From JAQUTK01 sp963677415 (GTDB lineage Bacteria; Bacteroidota; Bacteroidia; Bacteroidales; JAQUTK01): a DNA stretch of 64,000 bases. The notes beneath the pieces are model-generated. The model saw nothing but the letters and a program-made list of their open reading frames with translations. It made no database searches and was not told where the DNA came from. Shown here one piece after another: positions 16,728 through 24,400 of the stretch; positions within the stretch are counted from its first letter, which is position 1, and each line of letters starts with the position of its first letter. The DNA lies in contig CAXXFJ010000013.1 of NCBI GenBank assembly GCA_963677415.2, positions 62,001 to 126,000 of the forward strand, read 5' to 3'. The position numbers were made by a program, and so were the translations under genes.

Positions 16728-16968
16728 TTACTCTTGTTGTTTTTGTTTCTTCTTATCCGTTTTCCGTTTCTCCTTTTCATGAGCTACTAACGCCTGAAGA
16801 TCTTTGATCAACTGATTCGTCTCTTCTTGCTTATTCTCCGCACAAACACATACTCATCATGTCTCTAGTATTCTTACCGGAAGCGCTGATAAGCTTTTGT
16901 TTTATCGATGAAAGCTCCTTATAGTAAAGGTTTCGGACCCCGATTTCTTCTCCGGACAGTAGGGACAT
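16728..16968 (-). pseudogene. Small overlapping gene, apparently frameshifted
   Basis: An ATG at 16968, inside the end of the 219-aa gene and in another frame, opens MSLLSGEEIGVRNLYYKEL, continues to TRDMMSMCLCGE and stops at 16831 (45 aa). One base off, the frame goes on as AENKQEETNQLIKDLQ and ends in a very basic tail (HEKEKRKTDKKKQKQQE) at 16728. The joined product would be about 80 aa. Either the 45-aa form is real or one indel near 16840 broke an 80-aa protein. No family is recognised. Confidence 0.4.
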
Positions 16969-17578
16969 TTTTCTCGTCTTGTTTACCTACACTCTGTTTC
17001 TCCCCATCCAGTTTGTCCTCATCTTGTTCATCCCAATCCTGATCCTCCTCATCCTGTTCCTCCGTCTTCGTGTTATTTTCATTCTTGTTGATGCTGAAAA
17101 TCCTGATCGGTTTTGAAGCCCTTCGATTCGTGCCATCTTGACTCAATATCATATCTATATTACATTTTGCGATTTTTGCAAAAGTAATCAGCTCCATCGC
17201 TTCGTGCAGACTCGATTCACACCCTTTCTCAGAAAATAGATGAAGCATCATCAAAATTGCAGTGTCATACCTCACAGGTCTTCCTCCCTCAAAAGATTTG
17301 ATGGAAGACATAGAAGCCACTTTCGGGTCAGCCATATCTTTCAATGAAGGAAAGAGAAGGAGTATGCAAATACGGAAATTTTGAATCCACATGAAGATTG
17401 TTTTCTCCTCATCACTCATTCCCTCTGTCTGAAATCCTTTAAAAGCATCCCCCACTTTCACAGTGATCTTCCCAATCCTCACAAGCGTTTCAATACGATA
17501 ATCTTCATGTATGTAGTTTGCTCTCACATTCTTTTCTGCCTCTTCTGCTTTACAAGCCGCTCTTTTACTCTTTTTCAT
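16919..17578 (-). CDS. Hypothetical protein with acidic low-complexity tail
   Basis: A 219-aa protein of unknown function. Residues 1-150 look globular and helical (FMWIQNFRICILLLFPSL, PVRYDTAILMMLHLFSEKG, MELITFAKIAKCNIDMIL). From about 170 it becomes an acidic repeat-rich tail (EEQDEEDQDWDEQDEDKLDG) and ends basic (RRRNRGPKPLL). It is transcribed away from the DUF3987 gene, and the 244-bp gap between them holds a 22-bp inverted repeat. Such a small gene often sits beside the DUF3987/DUF4248/amidase module in Bacteroides, but I cannot name its family. Confidence 0.7.
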   Translation of the reverse strand: MKKSKRAACKAEEAEKNVRANYIHEDYRIETLVRIGKITVKVGDAFKGFQTEGMSDEEKTIFMWIQNFRICILLLFPSLKDMADPKVASMSSIKSFEGGRPVRYDTAILMMLHLFSEKGCESSLHEAMELITFAKIAKCNIDMILSQDGTNRRASKPIRIFSINKNENNTKTEEQDEEDQDWDEQDEDKLDGEKQSVGKQDEKNVPTVRRRNRGPKPLL

Positions 17579-17638
17579 TCTTACTTGTTACTTTATAATT
17601 AATTTCTGTAAATGTAGACCTCAAAATCGGTTATAAAG

Positions 17639-17692
17639 GTGTGCTAATTCGTCAAGTTCGTTTTTAACTGCGAACTTAACGAATTAGCACAC
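17639..17692. promoter_or_regulatory. 22-bp inverted repeat between divergent genes
   Basis: Arms 17639-17660 and 17671-17692 (GTGTGCTAATTCG.../...CGAATTAGCACAC) match at 21 of 22 positions around a 10-nt loop. It lies between two divergent promoters, so it may be an operator or structured 5' leader; no T-tract supports simple termination. Confidence 0.6.
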
Positions 17693-17822
17693 ATATACTA
17701 TCATTTATAAGCTATTCCTTTGTGCCGTGCTCCAACTAACTGGAGGCAACACTTAAAAGATATTTTCCAATGAATAATGAAGTAGTCAAAAGACAAGGGA
17801 ACGAAGGAAGGGGAGGCGACCA

Positions 17823-20078
17823 ATGAGTGCAGCAGCAGTATCTCTATTCAAGAATGTGATGGACAAGTCGCCGGTGGATACCACGATCGAGGCGATCATC
17901 CACAGGATCCGGAGCGAGGAATGGAAAACGGTGATTGAGTCGTTTCGCAAACTCAAAGCGGAGGGAAAGACAAAGGAGGCGGATCAGCTCAAGAAGAGGC
18001 TGCCGGCTTTTGCCACCTCGGGACTTTTTGAGGGAGGGCACGCCAAGGTGCAGCTCAAAACCTACAACGGGATGTTATTTCAGGATTTCGATCACGTCAA
18101 CCCCGACCTGCTGGAGTCGATGTTGCAGCTCTGTCGGGAGTGCGAATATACCACCGCCTGCTGGAAGACCTGTTCGGGCGATGGTATCCGGCTGCTGGTG
18201 ACGACGGATGGGGGAGAAGAGGATCATCTCGCTGCTTTTGTGGCTGTCTCGGTTTTTTACGAACAGCTGCTCGGCATTAAGAGTGACCCGGCCTGCAAGG
18301 ATTATTCTCACCTCAGCTTTGTGTCGTATGATCCGGATGCGTATTATAAGGAGGACTCACTACTTTTTTCCGTACCTGATCAGCGTCGCGGACTGGATGC
18401 TCTCCTGGAACAATTTCGCAAGTACAACGCTTTTTCTCCCGGCACTCGCAACGCGTTCGTGTTCAAGTTTGGACTCAAAGCCAACGAACAGGGATTTTCT
18501 GAGTTTGAGACCGCCTCTTTTTGTGCCGGCACACTCAGCGCACTCGATTTTGACGTGGCAGAAATCCGGTTGGCCGTCGCCTCCGCTTACAAAGAAAATC
18601 GTACCTTCAGCACTTTTCAAAGTGCACAAAGTGCACAAAATGCACAAAGTGCACCCGCCCTTTCTATTGCACCACCACCTGCATTTCGGGATGAAGAAGG
18701 CGAAGAGATAGAGGACTATACCAATGTGAGTGAGGAACTTACAGCCAATACACCTCTCATCCCGGAAGAAGTGTACACAAAGTTGCCCCGACGGCTGCGT
18801 CGCATCTGCGAACAGACACCAGATTTACGTCAAAGAGACATATTATTGCTCAGTACGCTGGCTGTTTTGAGCGGTTGTCTGCCACGCGTCATGGGTCGTT
18901 ATGACACCGGCCGCTATTCTCCCCACCTCTATTTCTGGTTGCTGGCAGAAGCCTCCACCGGAAAAGGAGTCATGAGCTCCATCCGTCATCTGGCATCCGC
19001 CATTCACAAAAGAGAGATCGCGGAGTACGAGCGTGCCAAAAAGAAGTACGCTGTTGCGCACGACCAGTGGCTCTTCGACAAAGAGAAAGCCTGCAAGGAG
19101 AGACGAACCCTTGAGATGGACGAACCGGAAAAACCCGTGCCCGTCACTTTTCTCATCCCCACCGACCTCAGCAAGTCGATGCTCATACAGCATCTCTCTG
19201 ATAATGGAACCCTGGGAGGCATCCTGTTTACCACCGAAGTACAAGGAATGGCCAATGCCACCAAGCAGGACTACGGCAAGATTGAACCCTTCATGTGTGC
19301 CTCCTACCATAACGAATCCATCGACTGCTCCTTCCGATCGCACGGCGAACCCATCCATATAGAAAGTGCCAAACTCGCCATGGCACTCTCCGGCACCCCC
19401 GACCAGCTGAGCAACCTGATCACCAACAAACGTGACGGACTCTTCAGCCGGTTCCTCTTCATGACCTTCTTTGCCAAACCCGTATGGCGCTGCGTCACAC
19501 CGGATTATGAAACCATCAGTACCGATGAATTTTTCAAAGCCGAAGGCGAAGAAGTGCTCAACAATTTCGATTACCTGCAGATGCATCCCACTGACGTACG
19601 CCTTACCCCCAAACAGTGGAACAAGCTCAACGGATATTTTGGCAACGAGCTCACTCAGATCTCCGCGGAGAATGATATCACCCTCCACAGTGTGGTCAAG
19701 CGGCACGGGTTCATGACTTTTCGCATCGCGATGATACTCACCGCACAACGCAAAGCAGAAGATAAAAATCCTGCCAAAGTGCTTTATTGCAACGATGACG
19801 ACTTCCTCTCCGCCCTCTCCATTGTAGAGTGTTGCATCGAGCACAGCTATCTGCTCAGCACCGCACTGCCCGGATTTGCCTCAGGAACTATCCCCGTCAG
19901 TCAGCCCAAGCCGGTACAGATCCTCCTTCGCAAACTGAAAGTTGTCTTCACCACCCAGGAAGCACTCATTATCGGAGCCACTCTGGGAATGAAGAAGCGA
20001 CAAGTGATGCGATACATCCATTCAGCCTGTAAAATATTTATTCTGAAAGTTTCGAAGGGTGTTTACAGAAAGATCTGA
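17823..20078 (+). CDS. BT4734-like / DUF3987 helicase-like protein
   Basis: A 751-aa protein with two recognisable parts. Residues about 1-200 are the BT4734-like (VirE N-terminal) domain, with HVNPDLLESML and the FVSYDPDAY end, related to primase-like folds of mobile elements. Residues about 300-640 are DUF3987, a P-loop domain with AEASTGKGVMSSIRHLA (Walker A, about 379) and GGILFTTEVQGMA (Walker B-like). The linker holds a Gln-Ser-Ala repeat. The C-terminus is a possible winged helix (KKRQVMRYIHSACKIF). RBS AGGGGAGG is 9 bp upstream. Paired with DUF4248 and an amidase, this is a recurrent Bacteroides module thought to derive from phage or integrative elements; the true function is unknown. 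GC content is clearly higher than in the Qat region. Confidence 0.85.
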   Translation: MSAAAVSLFKNVMDKSPVDTTIEAIIHRIRSEEWKTVIESFRKLKAEGKTKEADQLKKRLPAFATSGLFEGGHAKVQLKTYNGMLFQDFDHVNPDLLESMLQLCRECEYTTACWKTCSGDGIRLLVTTDGGEEDHLAAFVAVSVFYEQLLGIKSDPACKDYSHLSFVSYDPDAYYKEDSLLFSVPDQRRGLDALLEQFRKYNAFSPGTRNAFVFKFGLKANEQGFSEFETASFCAGTLSALDFDVAEIRLAVASAYKENRTFSTFQSAQSAQNAQSAPALSIAPPPAFRDEEGEEIEDYTNVSEELTANTPLIPEEVYTKLPRRLRRICEQTPDLRQRDILLLSTLAVLSGCLPRVMGRYDTGRYSPHLYFWLLAEASTGKGVMSSIRHLASAIHKREIAEYERAKKKYAVAHDQWLFDKEKACKERRTLEMDEPEKPVPVTFLIPTDLSKSMLIQHLSDNGTLGGILFTTEVQGMANATKQDYGKIEPFMCASYHNESIDCSFRSHGEPIHIESAKLAMALSGTPDQLSNLITNKRDGLFSRFLFMTFFAKPVWRCVTPDYETISTDEFFKAEGEEVLNNFDYLQMHPTDVRLTPKQWNKLNGYFGNELTQISAENDITLHSVVKRHGFMTFRIAMILTAQRKAEDKNPAKVLYCNDDDFLSALSIVECCIEHSYLLSTALPGFASGTIPVSQPKPVQILLRKLKVVFTTQEALIIGATLGMKKRQVMRYIHSACKIFILKVSKGVYRKI
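18616..18655 (+). repeat. Nonamer tandem repeat inside the DUF3987 gene linker
   Basis: Four units of the type AGTGCACAA, coding for Gln-Ser-Ala repeats between the two domains. A slippage-prone tract whose unit keeps the reading frame. Confidence 0.7.
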
Positions 20079-20367
20079 TAATGAGAACCTAAGGAAATAT
20101 CACTCCAAAAAAGACACCAGTGCACTTGTGACACTTTGACACTTGTGACACTATGAACTTCTGAAATCAGCCCCTAAAAGAGCCCCGCAACCGATACGAA
20201 CCAACCCCAAAGTTGATCCCTATCCAACCAAAAAGTTTTCTAATAGTTATGCGCATAACTATTAGAAAACTTTCTTGCGTTAACCCGATAACTTTCCGAC
20301 GTTAACCGTATATCTTTTGAAGAATTTTTCGTACCTTTAGGTCTTACTAATCAGACAACTGCGTGCT
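20079..20367. other. Intergenic region with short direct repeats and a palindrome
   Basis: Contains repeats CACTTGTGACACTTTGACACTT (20122 onward, repeated once) and the 42-bp palindrome at 20232-20273. No ORF is supported. Confidence 0.6.
20232..20273. repeat. Perfect 42-bp palindrome
   Basis: Two exact 21-bp arms meeting without loop at GCATAACT...; the left arm begins AAAGTTTTCTAATAGTTATG. It follows the DUF3987 gene by 153 bp. It could be a bidirectional terminator (AAAACTTT ends), a dimer-binding site or a replication/transfer site. Confidence 0.8.
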
Positions 20368-20604
20368 ATGGAGAAGACAGAAACAACAGACCGGTTCATC
20401 ATCCGTCCCTATAGCAAGAGCGAACTTGGCATGCTCTACGTACCCACCCTTTGCCCCAAACACGCATGGCAGGTAGTGCGCCGCTGGATCGACCACTGCA
20501 AGCCCCTCACCGAAGCCCTCGCAGCCACAGGACTCACCAACCGCAACCACATACTCAGCCCCCGCCAGGTACGTCTCATAGCCGAGCACCTTGGCGAACC
20601 GTAA
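20368..20604 (+). CDS. DUF4248 family protein
   Basis: A 78-aa protein matching the DUF4248 family of Bacteroides: IRPYSKSELGMLYVPTLCP, AWQVVRRWIDHC and LSPRQVRLIAEHLGEP. The layout resembles a small helix-turn-helix adaptor, but its role is not known. Members nearly always lie between a DUF3987/VirE gene and an N-acetylmuramoyl-L-alanine amidase, as here. Confidence 0.85.
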   Translation: MEKTETTDRFIIRPYSKSELGMLYVPTLCPKHAWQVVRRWIDHCKPLTEALAATGLTNRNHILSPRQVRLIAEHLGEP

Positions 20605-20611
20605 GCAAGGA

Positions 20612-20638
20612 GATTGCGGGTCAAGCCCGCAATGACGG
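20612..20638. repeat. Small dispersed palindromic repeat (ATTGCGGG/CCCGCAAT), copy a
   Basis: 27 bp with arms ATTGCGGG and CCCGCAAT followed by GACGG. The same element recurs at 48.6-49.1 kb (four copies) and 53.94 kb. Confidence 0.85.
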
Positions 20639-20729
20639 CAAAGGGGAGCAGCGATTAGTTCTTAACTAATTGAAGGAAGCCTCTATCCTGACCGATAGAG
20701 GCTCCCTTCTTCATTAACACACATTTATT

Positions 20730-21191
20730 ATGAGACCCATACATACCCTCATCATCCACTGTTCGGCTACCCGTGCCGACCACGATTTCACCGAGCAACA
20801 GCTCGAAGCAGCCCACAAGTCACGCGGATTTGCCGAATGCGGTTATCACTATAACATCCGTCGCAGCGGACTGATCATCACCATGCGCGACGTCGGCAAA
20901 ATAGGGGCCCACTGTTTGGGACACAACCAAGACTCCATCGGCATCTGTTACGAAGGCGGACTCAACAGCGACGGCATCCCCACCGACACCCGTACCTTCG
21001 AACAGAAGTACGCTCTCCGTTCACTGATCCGCTGTCTGTAAGCCGACTTCCCGGGCTGTCATATCTACGGTCACCGGCAACTCTCCCCCGACCTCAATGG
21101 TAATGGCATCATTGAGCCCAACGAGTTTGTGAAGCTCTGTCCAGTTTATAGCGTGGCCGGCGAATTCTATCCGCCCAATCTGGCAAAGTAA
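20730..21191 (+). pseudogene. N-acetylmuramoyl-L-alanine amidase with one in-frame stop
   Basis: An N-acetylmuramoyl-L-alanine amidase (amidase_2/T7 lysozyme type), which cuts the peptide from muramic acid in peptidoglycan. Zn ligands and active-site features are present: LIIHCSATR (first His), ECGYHYNIRRSG, GAHCLGHNQDSIGICYEGG, and after the stop GHRQLSPDLNGNGIIEPNEF and KLCP. A single TAA at 21039-21041 splits the frame after residue 103. Downstream the same frame stays open for 49 more codons and encodes the normal C-terminus (ADFPGCHIYGH onward), so no indel is needed. The truncated product would lack the distal catalytic loop. Total length of 153 codons equals the usual family size. Confidence 0.85.
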
Positions 21192-21461
21192 GACAGAAAC
21201 AGTAAGATCTGATTGAAAAGAGTACACTTTTCAATTAGAATACAACTGTGACCTCTCTGCCTATTTTCAAAAAGCTATAAAAGCCACTGCAAGACGTTTG
21301 AAAATAAACACTAACTTGTGTGGCTTATTTTGCTTTTTGGGCGATTAGTCTTGTAATGGTTTGAAAGATGAACAACAACATTTGCAATATACATACAGAA
21401 GTAAGAGTTGTTTTGACTGGTTAACTTAAAGTTAACCAGTCAAAAGCATGATTTCAATGTC
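21192..21461. other. Intergenic region with two inverted repeats
   Basis: No gene. A 20-bp imperfect inverted repeat (CAAAAAGCTATAAAAGCCAC at 21268-21287 with 21320-21339) has a 32-nt loop, and a terminator palindrome lies at 21411-21445. Confidence 0.6.
21411..21445. terminator. Bidirectional terminator palindrome
   Basis: Perfect 17-bp arms TTTTGACTGGTTAACTT and its complement around one base. T-runs flank it on both strands. It lies 16 bp after the stop of the 1715-aa gene and also faces the amidase gene. Confidence 0.75.
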
Positions 21462-24400
21462 TTATTCTTTAATAAACTTACCAGTAAATATACTTCCATC
21501 TTTTCCCATTAGTCTTACCAAATATACCCCAGCCGACAAGCTCGATAATTCTATCTTGCTATTAGTAGTATAATTGAATATGATTTTAATTTGCATTCCT
21601 TCTAATGTATAAATAGTAACCTGACTGATTGGTATTTCTGATTGGATAAATAGTTCGTTCTGTACTGGATTGGGGAATAACTTAATAGCTGAATTGGCTG
21701 TTATTTCTTGGATGGCTGTGTTAGACTCATTACCACCTCTAATGTAATAGAATATTCTATTTAATACTGAAAAACCAATGTCATTACTGTTTTCTGACGA
21801 ACAGAAAGTTTGGTCTGAAATAATATCAGTATGATGGGTCATTGAATGTGCGTTTAAAATATTCCATACAAAAATTTGGGGATAATTCTTTTTTATATAA
21901 TATTGATTTATCGTTTTATTTGTACCTAAAGAAGTTATCAGTTCTGGTTTAGCACTTGATGACACATCAACAACACCATCAGATGGGTTTATTAAATCCG
22001 TATTAATTCCAGTCACATTAATAATTTTAATAAGATTTGGTATAGTAAAATTCTTCAATGTTGTTTTCACAAAATAACTATCATCTTTCATTTCATCTGC
22101 TGCATTGCCAGCAATATATGACCAAGAACCTACAGTTATGCCACGATGCGGAGAAGATAAAAATGTAACTGTTTTAATTTTGTCTAAAGTGGTTTGTCCA
22201 GGTTTTGTACCATCGTAAACACCGTCCATCCTTCTACCTCCATACCCTAGCATAGTTCTAACTTGAATGCCACCAAAACTATGCGCTATCAAATGTATTT
22301 CTTTAGGGTTATTAGTTAGTTTTACAATAGAATCTAAAGCAACACCTATATCATACGCATTATTTTCAATAAAGTTTGCATTACCCTGCCCAATATACCA
22401 AGTATTGTAGTTAGCATTTATTTCACCAATATTACCATATCGAAGATTATTAGCTATTGAAAAATCATCCCCTAAAGTTGGATTTGTATTTAATTTTGTG
22501 AAGTCACTTTCAATTGTGTTTCTGTTTCCACCTATAAAAACAACAGTTGTATCGTTGTTTGTTAGATTACCTAATAAGCCAAATTTAGTTAAATCAACTT
22601 TACCTTCTTCATGGTAAAGGTTATTTGTTCCGTTTGATTTCAAATAATCTATTGCATAAAAATATTCACCTGGTCTTGCATCAGAACTTCCAATATTAGA
22701 TGTTGCATAATTCAAGTCAACGGAAACTTTATAACTCCCATTAGAAGGATCATTGCTAACAGGTAATTCAGCAAAAAAACTTGAACCAATCTTATTAACC
22801 TGAACAGAATATATAGCATTGTTTTTTGAAGAATTTAATTTTAGTATATCAAATGAACTCAAGCATGTATTACATATAGAAGTATTTCCATCGATACTAA
22901 ATACTATTCGTACACTTTCAGCTCCATCAATATGTTTTAAAGGAAGTTTAAGGTTACTTTTGGCGTTGTTATAATAAAAAATATTCTTTTTATCCCATTT
23001 TTTTTCTATTATTTTTGTTTGAAGTAATGCCGTAGAATGAGCTTTATTGCTTTCCAAAACTACATTCCAAGTAAAATAATTTCCTTGCTTTGCTTGTGCT
23101 TTTAATTGAGAATCGGTAGTAGTTGAAAAATTTTGTGTTGCTGTTGATGCGGTTAAAGAAGGATATATTATTGCTCCTTGGTAACCATTTGAATTGAAAT
23201 AATCTGCTTCCAAATACCATGTAGAATTAGCTCCTGCTTTGGATAAATCAACAGTTACAGAACCACTAAAATCATCACCTTCTCTTTGCCAAGTAGGTAT
23301 ATTCGTTGATGAAATTGAAATTGAATTATCTATTTTCTTAAAAGAAAATGATTTGATAATTACTTCGGCTTCTAGTTGATCTGATGGAACAACCCCCTGC
23401 TTATACAACCAAAAATTTAAATGAACTTTTTCATTTCCTTGAGTTGGGACATTTGCTCCTGTATAAGTCCATTCTTTGATTAATTTGTCAATACTTGGCA
23501 GATTAGAATAATGCCCGTAATAACTTTGAAAATTTATACCGGAAGAAAACCATTGAAATTTATGAGTTGAATAACAGTCGGACAAACCACCAGTTAGATT
23601 TAGTGGATAATTTACTGTAGAATTTGAATTGGATGGCTGTACAGTAAAATTTCCCTCCTTGTTACTTGTATTTCCCCATTTTGAAAATTCAATATCTACT
23701 TCTTTTGTATCTGTTTCATAGGTAAATAGTCCAAATACGATATTCTTGTCAAGATTCTCAACATTAGTCAACGTTTGAAAAGTATACTCTCCATATCCAA
23801 AAGATTCTTGTGAATATATCTCAGAGCTATACCATTTATCTCCAACTTTAGTGATTTTTAAATGTAAATTTCCAGCATTATCAACCCATATATTGTCTGT
23901 AGTATTCAACCAATTATTTGAACCTGGATTACCATTGCCTGCAGGACGGACATCCCATGTATAGCCTGACCATGTTATTTGAGAAATTGAATTTTGATTC
24001 GTAACAGTTATTGCAACGTAAGTTGTCTGATTACTTTCATTGCTTTCTGTTACAGCTAAACCACCATCTGCGCTGACAAGAAGATAATAATTACCTGCAG
24101 GAGTACTTGCGGGTATAGTTATGGATTTTGAGTAACTTTGAGAACTGCCTGCACTTAATGATGAAACTGAATAATCAGCCAAGTAAGTAGCTGTAGCATC
24201 ATAATAATTTTTTGTAGAAAGATGCAATGAAGTGGATGAAGATCCAGCTGTTGCATTTCCTTGATTGATCACATCGTAGCTGACTGTTACATTTCCTCCT
24301 GCTATAACACTTGATACATTCAAAGTCGGAAACTCTTTGATTATTAAATCGGGTTTGGCTACTGTAACAGTTATTGCAACGTAAGTTGTCTGATTACTTT

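Noticed and set aside
18843..19844. 333-aa open frame on the minus strand
   Set aside because: It lies wholly antisense to the DUF3987 domain, has low-complexity composition typical of shadow frames in GC-rich genes, and has no motif.
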